A program made the translations under genes and the position numbers. A stretch of 28,834 nucleotides of DNA from positions 2,085 to 30,918 of the IMG/VR virus record IMGVR_UViG_3300030061_001646; one strand, given 5' to 3'. Source of the DNA: a virus. The notes below the pieces were generated by a model. It was not told where the DNA came from and made no database searches. It saw nothing but the letters and a program-made list of their open reading frames with translations. Positions 16,479-23,803 of the stretch are shown piece by piece (within the stretch, counting starts at the first letter, position 1; each line of letters opens with the position of its first letter).

Positions 16479-17114
16479 ATGTTTCATAAACTAGTAGATA
16501 AAGTGTATGCAATTAATCTGAAGTCTAGTGAAGACAGAAGAAACAACATTTATAGCGAATGTCATAAAATAGGTACGCACTTTAAATTAGTAGAAGCAAT
16601 AGACGGAAGAAAAGAGAACGTTCACTGGGTTAAAAATGACTGGAACAGTAAATATGATGGTTGGACACAAGGTGCAGCAGGTTTAGTACATACTACAATA
16701 GGTATTATTAAAGAAGCTAAAGCTAAAAAGTATAAATCCATAATGATTATGGAAGATGATATAGTTTTCAGACATGGTGCGTATAAAACAGCTAAAAATT
16801 TGTTTAAAACGTTGCCTAAAAACTGGGAACTTTTTCATTTAGCACATCAAAATTATAGTTCTGGCCGTCTTAATAGGGTACGTAATTTATTACAACTTAA
16901 ATCTTCCTGGTCTTGTCAGATATACATTATAAATGAAAACGTTTATGATGAATATTTAGAATGGTTAGAACTAGTTGATAGACCAATTGATAGTATTACT
17001 AGTAAAATACTGCACCCTAAAGGTAATTCATACGCTCCAATTGTAGATTTAATATCAACAATACCGAATTACTCTACTATAAGAGGCATGGAAATTAATT
17101 ATGGTATAACATAA
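16479..17114 (+). CDS. GT25-family glycosyltransferase (211 aa)
   Basis: Resembles the glycosyltransferase family 25 (LPS galactosyltransferase/collagen galactosyltransferase family), a nucleotide-sugar enzyme acting in the cytoplasm. Visible motifs, in order: VYAINLKSSEDRR (residues 9-21), EAIDGR (39-44), QGAAGLVHTTIGI (64-76), the metal-binding acidic MEDDI (91-95), DRPIDSITSKI (~157-167) and a terminal PIVDLISTIPNYSTIRG (the 'P...Q..S.I.G' site of the family). The start chosen is the ATG at 16479, 1 nt after the fibre stop. An upstream in-frame extension starting at 16362 overlaps the fibre gene and is not part of the family. Likely target: the neighbouring fibre, but host surface glycans cannot be excluded. 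Confidence 0.82.
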   Translation: MFHKLVDKVYAINLKSSEDRRNNIYSECHKIGTHFKLVEAIDGRKENVHWVKNDWNSKYDGWTQGAAGLVHTTIGIIKEAKAKKYKSIMIMEDDIVFRHGAYKTAKNLFKTLPKNWELFHLAHQNYSSGRLNRVRNLLQLKSSWSCQIYIINENVYDEYLEWLELVDRPIDSITSKILHPKGNSYAPIVDLISTIPNYSTIRGMEINYGIT

Positions 17115-17125
17115 ACTAAATTATA

Positions 17126-17746
17126 ATGAATAAAACGTGTTTAAATAATAATATTCTAAACATTCAGTATAAGCACAGTACGCTAGGAGTTACTTTAAGT
17201 GACCATTTAGAAGCAGGAACACGTAAAGTAGTATGTTTAGATAGGTATAATTTAGCTACAGGTTATATATTAGAAGTATTAAGGAAGTATAAACCTTTTG
17301 AAAGTGCCGTAACATACGCGTACAAGTTTACTTTTACTAGAACAGTTGGAGATACCACATCTGCAACAGTAACTATGCAGTTAAAAGACAACACAATAAC
17401 TCAATACACTGGAACTGGTACTGGAACTAACATTGCTGCACACTTTGAAACAGTTATAAAAGCAGGCGGGCTTACAATAGCGTATAATGTAGAAAGGGTT
17501 GATAATGTTTTATATGTTTATACTTACGATAGTGGTGCTTCTTATGCAGATGCTGCTACCACTACTTCAAGCACAACTAAAGTAACGGCAGTTTCTAAAA
17601 GTATTGAAACTGATTTAGACGAACTTCTTAATATTTGGAACAGTCTAACAGCAAAAGAACTATGTAATTTAATAAAGTTTGCTACAGCAGCATCAGGTAA
17701 AACTGCTGGTGGTAGTACAACTAATAGCAACGGATGTAATTGTTAA
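17126..17746 (+). CDS. CNC-tailed minor virion protein (206 aa)
   Basis: The N-terminus (LNIQYKHSTLGVTLSDHLEAGTRK) is followed by a beta domain (TYAYKFTFTRTVGDTTSATVTMQLKD is its core, residues ~60-125) that resembles phage virion beta domains with repeated Thr-rich strands. A helical segment (DLDELLNIWNSLTAKELCNL) precedes a Gly/Thr/Ser-rich linker and a terminal NGCNC. The CNC end repeats that of the Ig-like protein at 12900-13472. I recognise no function, but the position between the glycosyltransferase and the next fibre suggests an adhesin or fibre adaptor. The start lies 11 nt after the GT25 stop. Confidence 0.55.
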   Translation: MNKTCLNNNILNIQYKHSTLGVTLSDHLEAGTRKVVCLDRYNLATGYILEVLRKYKPFESAVTYAYKFTFTRTVGDTTSATVTMQLKDNTITQYTGTGTGTNIAAHFETVIKAGGLTIAYNVERVDNVLYVYTYDSGASYADAATTTSSTTKVTAVSKSIETDLDELLNIWNSLTAKELCNLIKFATAASGKTAGGSTTNSNGCNC

Positions 17747-17749
17747 CCT

Positions 17750-19423
17750 ATGGGACAGATATACAGAGAGTCACTTACAAAATATGAAGACGTAACATTA
17801 GACTTCCAAATACCTATTTGGAAAAAAGAAGGAGATAGAGATGGCCAGTTAAAAAGGATTACCTTAAAAGATTTCTTTGCGTCTGATTTAGTTAGTAGTG
17901 CAATTGATCCTCCTAATTGGAGTACAGGTCCATTAACGTTATCAGATAATATAACACACAGTTTAGCTGGTTATACATTAACAATAGCAAATGGTACGTA
18001 TCAAATTGCCAGTACTTCTACTTTTAGAACAGAAGGCGCTAATGTGTTCATGTCTGGTATACTAGAAGAAGACGGTATAACTAAAATAGCAGGAATTAAT
18101 GCTTCTGGACAAATTAGGTGGAAAAACGTAAACAGTATAACTAATCCAAATGCTTTTGATAAAACTGCTGATGACACTGATGACATTACAGAAGGTAATA
18201 ATAAATTTGTAACTGCTGGAGATGTTACCAAATTAGGACACATAAGCGTTTCTCAAGCTGTAGACCTGGATCAAATGGAGACAGACATTACAGCCAATAA
18301 TGCCAAAGTAACTAACGTTACTACGAATCTTTCAGAAGGTACTGCAACAAACACAACGGTGGATGTAAATTCCAGCGATGGTACAAACGCTACTCTAGTT
18401 TCTGCTTCTACATTACGGGCAGGGCTTTTAACAAAAGCTAAATTTGATGAGATAGAAGCAAATACTTTAAAAGTATCTAATCAACCTACTAACCTCTCAG
18501 AAGGAACTTCTACTGTTACAACAGTAGATGTAAATTCAAGTGATGGTACAAATGCTACTTTAGCAGCAGCTTCTACAACAAGAGCAGGGGTTATGTCCAA
18601 AGCTAAGTTTGATGAAGTAACTGCAAACACGCTTAAAGTAGGATTAACTGCAGGACAAATAACTATTTTAGGAAATACAAGTGGTACTAACACTGGAGAC
18701 CAAGATATTTCAGGTATAGCTACTAACACAACTGCAATAGCAACTAATGCAACTAATATTGCATCTAATGACACAGACATTGCAACTAACGCAACTAACA
18801 TTGCAACAAATACAACTGCAATAGCTTTAAACACAGCTAAAGTAACTAACGCTACACATACAGGTGAAGTAGAAGGATCTGGGGCTTTAACTATTGCAAG
18901 TGATGTAGTAGACGAAGACAATTTAAAAGTAAGTAATAGTCCTACAAATGGACATGTACTTACTGCTAGATCAGGAGAAGTTGGAGGATTAAAATGGGAA
19001 GCAGCTTCTAGTATACCTGCTTTAAATAACGGACAGGTGTTTGTAGGTGATGCTTCAAACCAAGCTGCTTCAGTTTCAATGAGTGGAGATGTTGCTATTA
19101 GTAATACTGGAGCAACTACAATACAACCTGATACAGTTACCTATGATAAGATGCAAGACGCTAGTGGTTCAACCATGTTAGGTAATCCAGTAGCAGGAAC
19201 AGGAACAGTGCAAGAAATTCCAATAGTACAACAATATCTTACAACGGGAACAAATACTGCTTTATTAGAAGATTCAGCAAATTGGGATGTAAATGGACAT
19301 TACAAAGCTACTTCTACATCATTAACTGGAACTTATCAAGGACAAGCACATTTAGATAGTAACGGTAACTATTGGTATACTGCGGTAGATGATAATGTTT
19401 GGATAAGATTAATTAGAGGATAA
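17750..19423 (+). CDS. Repeat-rich trimeric tail fibre (557 aa)
   Basis: The first ~50 residues (MGQIYRESLTKYEDV, then WKKEGDRDGQLKRITLKDFF) look like an attachment domain found at the N-termini of Bacteroidota phage fibres. Residues ~186-300 hold two tandem 55-residue repeats (each with NLSEGT, VDVNSSDGTNATL and KAKFDE blocks). Residues ~329-362 are five perfect heptads (Ile at 330, 337, 344, 351, 358) forming a trimeric coiled coil. A C-terminal beta domain (SANWDVNGHYK, QGQAHLDSNGNYWYT) is the likely tip. The length and low sequence complexity match a trimeric tail fibre. Confidence 0.72.
   Translation: MGQIYRESLTKYEDVTLDFQIPIWKKEGDRDGQLKRITLKDFFASDLVSSAIDPPNWSTGPLTLSDNITHSLAGYTLTIANGTYQIASTSTFRTEGANVFMSGILEEDGITKIAGINASGQIRWKNVNSITNPNAFDKTADDTDDITEGNNKFVTAGDVTKLGHISVSQAVDLDQMETDITANNAKVTNVTTNLSEGTATNTTVDVNSSDGTNATLVSASTLRAGLLTKAKFDEIEANTLKVSNQPTNLSEGTSTVTTVDVNSSDGTNATLAAASTTRAGVMSKAKFDEVTANTLKVGLTAGQITILGNTSGTNTGDQDISGIATNTTAIATNATNIASNDTDIATNATNIATNTTAIALNTAKVTNATHTGEVEGSGALTIASDVVDEDNLKVSNSPTNGHVLTARSGEVGGLKWEAASSIPALNNGQVFVGDASNQAASVSMSGDVAISNTGATTIQPDTVTYDKMQDASGSTMLGNPVAGTGTVQEIPIVQQYLTTGTNTALLEDSANWDVNGHYKATSTSLTGTYQGQAHLDSNGNYWYTAVDDNVWIRLIRG
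18305..18634 (+). repeat. Two tandem 165-bp (55-codon) repeats in the fibre gene
   Basis: Unit 1 is 18305-18469 and unit 2 is 18470-18634. Both share NLSEGT, TTVDVNSSDGTNATL, AST-RAG, KAKFDE and ANTLKV. The protein copies are much more alike than the DNA copies, which differ mostly at third codon positions, so the duplication is old and kept by selection. Confidence 0.8.
18734..18838 (+). repeat. Five 21-bp heptad units (coiled-coil stalk)
   Basis: Isoleucine codons recur exactly every 21 nt at 18737, 18758, 18779, 18800 and 18821 within Ala/Thr/Asn-rich heptads. This is the usual pattern of a trimeric fibre stalk and not a CRISPR repeat. Confidence 0.75.
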
Positions 19424-19427
19424 AATT

Positions 19428-21137
19428 ATGTCAATAATTATAAGTAAAACTAGAATAATAGGAACTACTCCTGTACCTGTTCAAACTTGGGAAAGGCCAG
19501 GTGATTGGTTAGATATGCCTGCATTATCTCAAGGAGATGAAAAAATATATTATCTTGTTAAAGTATTTGAAGACGGAGAGAATTTTCTTAGGTTTAGAAT
19601 AACTGGCGATTACACAGTAGATTGGGGAGATGGTACAGCAAATACAAATCATTCTTCGCTTACAAATGCAGAGCATGAATTTGCTTGGGGTGACGCTTCC
19701 CCAAGTTCATTAACAAGTCATGGTTTTAGACAAGTAATTGTTACAGTTACTCCACAATCAGGTTCAACATTAACAGGAATTAACAGACAAAGTTCTCCAT
19801 ATCACGCAACGGGAGATACTGCAAGAGGTGGAAGTAACAGCGTTATAAGTGTTAAAATGGCGGGTACTGGATTTACTACTCTACATCAAGCCTTTTATAA
19901 TTATACTGCTTTAGAAGAATTTGAATATGTTGGAACTACACCTAATTTAGTTACTGCCAGTCAAGTTTTTTCACAATGTACTCACCTTAAAAAAGTAATT
20001 CAATGGAATACAGCAAATGTTACAACTTTATCCAGTTGTTTTAATTCTTGCTACCAATTACTCACTCTTCCTCAATTAGACACAAGTAGTTGTACTAATT
20101 TTGCTAGTATGTTTCTAAATTGTTTTATTATAGATTATATTCCTCCAATAGTTGTAACTGCAGCTACGTCATTAAGTAATACTTTTAATGGTTGTAATAA
20201 TTTAAAAAGCAATCCAATTTCAGATTATACGGGAATAACCAATTTTACTGCTGCTTTTAAAAGTACGGGTATTAAAGTATTTGAAGCAACGTTACCTAAC
20301 GCAACAAATCTTTATACTATGTTTCAGAATTGTGCAAATTTAGAAGTTGCAAGCTTAACTATACCTAATGGGCAATTAACCAGCATAGGTTATTTATTTT
20401 CTGGTTGTAATCAAATTAAAGAAATTAAACCATTTGATACTTCTGCTGTTACTGAATTTAGATATGCTTTTGGAACAAATAGATATATTAGAGATTATGG
20501 TTGGTTAGATACCAGTTCAGGTCAAAACCTTACAGGAATGTTTTCTGGTAACTATTTAACAGACGCAAGTTTTATAGATATTAGTTCAGCAACAAGTGTA
20601 AGTAGTTTGTTTGCTGATTGTGTTAAGTTAAGAAAACTACCAGCTTCTTTTGATTGTACTAACTTAACATCAATAGCAGGAATGTTTAAAGGTTGTGGTA
20701 TGTTAGAAATAACTCCTAATTTAATCAACACAGGAAACATTACAAATACTACAACTGCTTTTTATTATTGCAGAACCCTTAAACAAGCTCCACCAATAAG
20801 TGGAACTATTTCTAATGCTCAACAAATGTTTCAAAATTGTAGGAACTTAGAGAAAATACCTGCTTATGATTTAAGTGGTTGCAACTCTGGAAATGAAACT
20901 TATTTATTTGCTTCAGCTTGTTTTAATTTAAGAGAGTCTTTAGTAACTGGTAACACTTCTAAAATTAATTACAGTAGTTGTGCTTTAAGTGAATCTAAAA
21001 TAGAAGAAATATTTACTAATTTAGGAACAGTATCAAGTGCAACAGTAATTAATGTTTCTAATTGTCCAGGTTCAGCAGGATTAACAACAGCACAAGAAGA
21101 TATAGCTATTATTAAAGGTTGGACAGTAACAAATTAA
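19428..21137 (+). CDS. PKD-like plus BspA-type leucine-rich-repeat protein (569 aa)
   Basis: The N-terminal domain (residues ~20-110) has a PKD-like strand and loop with DWGDGT at 65-70. From about residue 140 to 545 there are roughly ten repeats of the BspA/DUF285 type: an F-x-x-C-x-x-L core (FSQCTHL, FNSCYQL, FNGCNNL, FQNCANL, FSGCNQI, FADCVKL, FKGCGML, FYYCRTL, FQNCRNL) plus short helices and strands, with a Leu/Ile/Pro pattern and buried cysteines. BspA-like repeats are known in bacterial surface adhesins. A phage copy next to fibre genes is probably a receptor-binding or accessory adhesin. The ATG follows the fibre stop by 4 nt. Confidence 0.78.
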   Translation: MSIIISKTRIIGTTPVPVQTWERPGDWLDMPALSQGDEKIYYLVKVFEDGENFLRFRITGDYTVDWGDGTANTNHSSLTNAEHEFAWGDASPSSLTSHGFRQVIVTVTPQSGSTLTGINRQSSPYHATGDTARGGSNSVISVKMAGTGFTTLHQAFYNYTALEEFEYVGTTPNLVTASQVFSQCTHLKKVIQWNTANVTTLSSCFNSCYQLLTLPQLDTSSCTNFASMFLNCFIIDYIPPIVVTAATSLSNTFNGCNNLKSNPISDYTGITNFTAAFKSTGIKVFEATLPNATNLYTMFQNCANLEVASLTIPNGQLTSIGYLFSGCNQIKEIKPFDTSAVTEFRYAFGTNRYIRDYGWLDTSSGQNLTGMFSGNYLTDASFIDISSATSVSSLFADCVKLRKLPASFDCTNLTSIAGMFKGCGMLEITPNLINTGNITNTTTAFYYCRTLKQAPPISGTISNAQQMFQNCRNLEKIPAYDLSGCNSGNETYLFASACFNLRESLVTGNTSKINYSSCALSESKIEEIFTNLGTVSSATVINVSNCPGSAGLTTAQEDIAIIKGWTVTN

Positions 21138-21140
21138 AAT

Positions 21141-21314
21141 ATGGTTTATTTTTACGATATAGAAAATGATAATTGGGAAACAGGAAATAAAGTACGGTTT
21201 CCCAACGGAATTGTTATTTCAAAAGATAATAAAAGCGAACATGCAGGTTGGTTTTGGAGTGATGAACCACCAGCTGAATATACAGAATGGTTAAATAAAC
21301 AAGAAAATATTTAA
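21141..21314 (+). CDS. Small Trp-rich protein (57 aa)
   Basis: ATG at 21141, stop TAA at 21312-21314. The protein begins MVYFYDIENDNWE, contains a GNKVRFPNGIVISKDNK segment that looks like two strands, and a Trp-rich HAGWFWSDEPP region before a Glu/Asn-rich end. It has four tryptophans in 57 residues and many aromatic residues. The gap before it is 3 nt and after it 3 nt, so it fits the operon exactly. No known family. I suspect a small virion or fibre-accessory beta domain. Confidence 0.62.
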   Translation: MVYFYDIENDNWETGNKVRFPNGIVISKDNKSEHAGWFWSDEPPAEYTEWLNKQENI

Positions 21315-21317
21315 GAT

Positions 21318-22265
21318 ATGAGTGCTACACCAAATATAAATCCTAAAAAAATAGATGGTTCTGAATTACCAACATCAAACTCTGGTTTATCTGCAGGAGA
21401 TTTGTGGGCTGAAAATGGCTTTGTAAAAAACGCTACTGCAACTTCATTAGGAAGTGGAACTAAAGTTTTAGTAACTGGTAGTTTTGCAGGAAGTGGTACA
21501 GTACAAACGTTTGCTGTTGGACATACAAAAATAGAATTTGATGATAGTGTAACAGGTGGTACTGATGTAAATAGTGAGTGGGATAATACAAATCATAGAT
21601 TTACAGTTGGTGCAAGTGGTGCTGGTGTCTATATTTTTCAAGCTTCATTATTTGTAGAATCAAGCTCTGGTTGGGGTTCTGTATATCTAAAAAAAGGCGG
21701 TAGTCAATTAGTTACACAGAATTTAGGTGTTTCAGGTCATAATGACTCTCATGATGACATAGACGGTTCTGTTGCTGTTGAATTAGCAGTAGGAGAGTAT
21801 GTAGAATTTTGGGCACACTGGAGAACTGGTACTGGAAATATTAAAGATTCTTGGGGAATGGAAATACATACTTTTTCCATTACTAAAGTAGGAGATAGTA
21901 CAACAGTTAATAATATTGTTGCTCAAACTCTTAACAAAACAATAACTTTAGAAGAGCCTGTAAATGGTGATGACATTACAATATTTAGAACTGATGTAGC
22001 TATAACAGTAAAGGAAGTAATAAGTGTATTAGTTGGTAGTGGAACTACTGTAACTCACCAACTTTACCATCACCCAACAAGAAACTCAGCATCGGCAAAC
22101 GCACTAACAACTTCTCAAAACATTAATACCCAACTAACTGGAAATGCTTCTACTTTAAGTACTGCTGCAATTCCAGCAGACTCATGGGTCTGGGTAGAGT
22201 TTACTGCTCCTGCCACTGCAACAGCAGGGCAATACATAACTATTGACATAAGATACGAAGAATAA
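21318..22265 (+). CDS. C1q-like adhesin/receptor-binding protein (315 aa)
   Basis: Residues ~65-191 have the C1q/TNF-like jelly-roll layout: a 'FDDSVTGGTDVNSEWDN' start, RFTVGASGAGVYIFQASLFV (the family's 'F..P..GvY.F...' strand), SVYLKKGGSQLV, AVELAVGEYVEFWAH (the 'v.L..Gd.V.v.' strand), and a closing MEIHTFSITKV. Such trimeric jelly-roll heads bind carbohydrate or protein ligands and occur at phage fibre tips. A short N-terminal segment (NINPKKIDGSELPT, LSAGDLW) may attach it to the virion. A second beta domain (~195-315) follows. The cysteine-free sequence supports a virion protein. Confidence 0.68.
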   Translation: MSATPNINPKKIDGSELPTSNSGLSAGDLWAENGFVKNATATSLGSGTKVLVTGSFAGSGTVQTFAVGHTKIEFDDSVTGGTDVNSEWDNTNHRFTVGASGAGVYIFQASLFVESSSGWGSVYLKKGGSQLVTQNLGVSGHNDSHDDIDGSVAVELAVGEYVEFWAHWRTGTGNIKDSWGMEIHTFSITKVGDSTTVNNIVAQTLNKTITLEEPVNGDDITIFRTDVAITVKEVISVLVGSGTTVTHQLYHHPTRNSASANALTTSQNINTQLTGNASTLSTAAIPADSWVWVEFTAPATATAGQYITIDIRYEE

Positions 22266-22266
22266 G

Positions 22267-22545
22267 ATGATAACAATTATAGAGAAGATAGAATTAGGAG
22301 ATAACGGAGAAGTAGTAACTACAGAAGTAGGGTATACAGAAAACGTTTTTTTAATTAATGAAATAAACATTAGTTACGATGAATCTATGGGAGAATTTAT
22401 AGGAAAAAATAGAACTAACTTACAAAATGAAGTAGTTTCTATAAGTGCTTTTTTTGAAACTACTCCCGTTGTTCATACAGCATCTACAGTTACAGATGCT
22501 GAAAGACCAGATTTAATTGAAATAATACATTTAAACGAATTGTAA
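22267..22545 (+). CDS. Hypothetical protein (92 aa)
   Basis: The start lies 1 nt after the C1q-like stop and the next ATG lies 1 nt after its own stop, so it is operonic. The protein has alternating strands (IIEKIELGDNGEVV, TENVFLINEINISY), a Gly/Asn-rich loop near residue 47, and an acidic end (DLIEIIHLNEL). No known domain, signal or membrane segment. It may be a small beta-type chaperone or virion protein for one of the two flanking genes, which is only an inference from position. Confidence 0.55.
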   Translation: MITIIEKIELGDNGEVVTTEVGYTENVFLINEINISYDESMGEFIGKNRTNLQNEVVSISAFFETTPVVHTASTVTDAERPDLIEIIHLNEL

Positions 22546-22546
22546 T

Positions 22547-23242
22547 ATGGCAACATTAGGGCTTAAAGCAATATATAGTGGACCTTGTGGCGCAAATAAA
22601 AAGTCAATTTCTGTAACATGTAGCCCAGGAACAAATCCAGGTCTATTTGTAGTTGTTAGTATGGCTAATACAGTAAACTTTAATAATGCATTCTACAAAG
22701 ATACAAATGGTAATTTTGTTCAAATGCAAAGAATGACAAGAAGGAATATGGTAAGCACCAGACAAGTTGGATATTGGTTAGCAAATCCACCAACAGGTGT
22801 AGCTTTAGACTTTGAAGTTCGTTTTACTGGTAACCAATGGAATCCAATAAGCATTTATGCACAGTCTTTTACAGGAGTAGGTCAAAACAACTTAACTACT
22901 GAACACGCATATAATTTAGGCTTTAGTGGCGGAATAGACGGTACTACTCCTCACAGTAGAAGTATTACTATAGCAGCAAATGACCTCATATGTCTTTCTG
23001 GAATTTCAACACAAAGTATGTCAAATCCTTTTGTTATTGGAGGAGCTAACGCAGCTTTAGAAGTAAACCAACATAATGTAAATGGTAAATTTGTTAGTGT
23101 TGCTTATAGTGGAACAAGTTTACCTGCTGGATCAACTGTTTGTACAACAGTATCAAATAGCGGTAAGATAACTAATCAGGCATGGGTAATTCCTGATGCT
23201 GTAAGTGGAGGAAGTACAAGAAGACGTATCATAATATGCTGA
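22547..23242 (+). CDS. Beta-rich virion protein with C-terminal cysteine (231 aa)
   Basis: The sequence is beta-rich with Gly/Asn/Thr loops: AIYSGPCGANKKSISV, PGLFVVVSM, GVALDFEVRFTGNQWNPISIYA, ANDLICLSGIS, GKFVSVAYSG. It resembles single-domain jelly-roll or lectin-like proteins of phage fibre loci, but I cannot name a family. It ends in RRRIIIC. A lone terminal cysteine after three arginines is unusual for a cytoplasmic protein and matches the cysteine tails of other cassette proteins. It is the last gene of the adsorption cassette. Confidence 0.55.
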   Translation: MATLGLKAIYSGPCGANKKSISVTCSPGTNPGLFVVVSMANTVNFNNAFYKDTNGNFVQMQRMTRRNMVSTRQVGYWLANPPTGVALDFEVRFTGNQWNPISIYAQSFTGVGQNNLTTEHAYNLGFSGGIDGTTPHSRSITIAANDLICLSGISTQSMSNPFVIGGANAALEVNQHNVNGKFVSVAYSGTSLPAGSTVCTTVSNSGKITNQAWVIPDAVSGGSTRRRIIIC

Positions 23243-23269
23243 TATATTGCTCTTGCTATTATTGATTAA

Positions 23270-23291
23270 TTCTTTTATTTTTATAAAAGAA
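23270..23291 (+). other. AT-rich hairpin before the DUF1617-like gene
   Basis: TTCTTTTAT (23270-23278) and ATAAAAGAA (23283-23291) form a perfect 9-bp inverted repeat around TTTT. It lies in the 67-nt gap between the fibre cassette and the lysis genes. No U tract follows. It could be a weak terminator, an operator or an mRNA structure. Confidence 0.4.
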
Positions 23292-23309
23292 GTTTTAAGA
23301 AAAAAAATT

Positions 23310-23789
23310 ATGAAAAATGTAGAAGTTTTAGGAATTAATTTTGCGTTATCTGAACTTAATGCAGAAGGACTTTATGGAGTAAAGTTTTCACATGCATTAA
23401 TTAAAAACGCAAAAACATTTGAAGAGGAGGCAAAGAAAATTAAAAGCACTTTAGTATATCCAGAAGAGTTTTTAGTGTACAATAAAGAAATGGAAAAAAC
23501 TTTTAAAGAACATGCACTTAAAGACGAAAATGGGGAACTAGTAATTACAGATAATAAATATCAAATAGCTCCTGAAAAAATAGAAATATTTAAAGAAGTA
23601 GAAAAAGAAAAGCGTGAAGCCAACAGTGAGGTACTTAATAAGGCTAAAGAAATAGAAGACAAATATAATGATGCTTTAGACAACGAAAATGTTAATGTTA
23701 GTATTGTGTATGTTAAACTAGAAGAATTGCCAGAAACTATTACTCCTGACCAAATGAGTGCTTTATCTTTTATGATTGAAGACATTTAA
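23310..23789 (+). CDS. DUF1617-like phage protein (159 aa)
   Basis: The pattern fits the phage family DUF1617: a short strand-helix start (VEVLGINFALSELN), VKFSHALIKNAKTFEEEAKKI, then FLVYNKEMEKTFKEHA, a DENGELVI turn, KYQIAPEKIEIFKEVEKEKR, and a closing VYVKLEELPETITPDQMSAL. Function is unknown; members occur in phage tail/lysis regions. The start chosen is ATG 23310, after an A-rich leader. The in-frame TTG at 23247 would add a hydrophobic 21-residue head overlapping the hairpin, which I consider untranslated. Confidence 0.62.
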   Translation: MKNVEVLGINFALSELNAEGLYGVKFSHALIKNAKTFEEEAKKIKSTLVYPEEFLVYNKEMEKTFKEHALKDENGELVITDNKYQIAPEKIEIFKEVEKEKREANSEVLNKAKEIEDKYNDALDNENVNVSIVYVKLEELPETITPDQMSALSFMIEDI

Positions 23790-23803
23790 AATTAAAAGCC
23801 GTT

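Noticed and set aside
18734-18838. Regular 21-bp repeats resembling a CRISPR array
   Set aside because: They are in-frame heptads of a coiled coil with no separate spacers.
18481-18921. Antisense open frame of 146 codons
   Set aside because: It is a shadow of the periodic Ala/Thr-rich fibre gene; no start context and no neighbours on the minus strand.
19428-21137. Diversity-generating retroelement target in the LRR gene
   Set aside because: No reverse transcriptase, template repeat or adenine-biased variable region was seen in the window.
23247-23309. TTG start adding a hydrophobic 21-residue head to the DUF1617-like gene
   Set aside because: A non-ATG start is less likely; the extension covers a hairpin and an A-rich leader typical of untranslated DNA, and the family pattern begins at the ATG at 23310.
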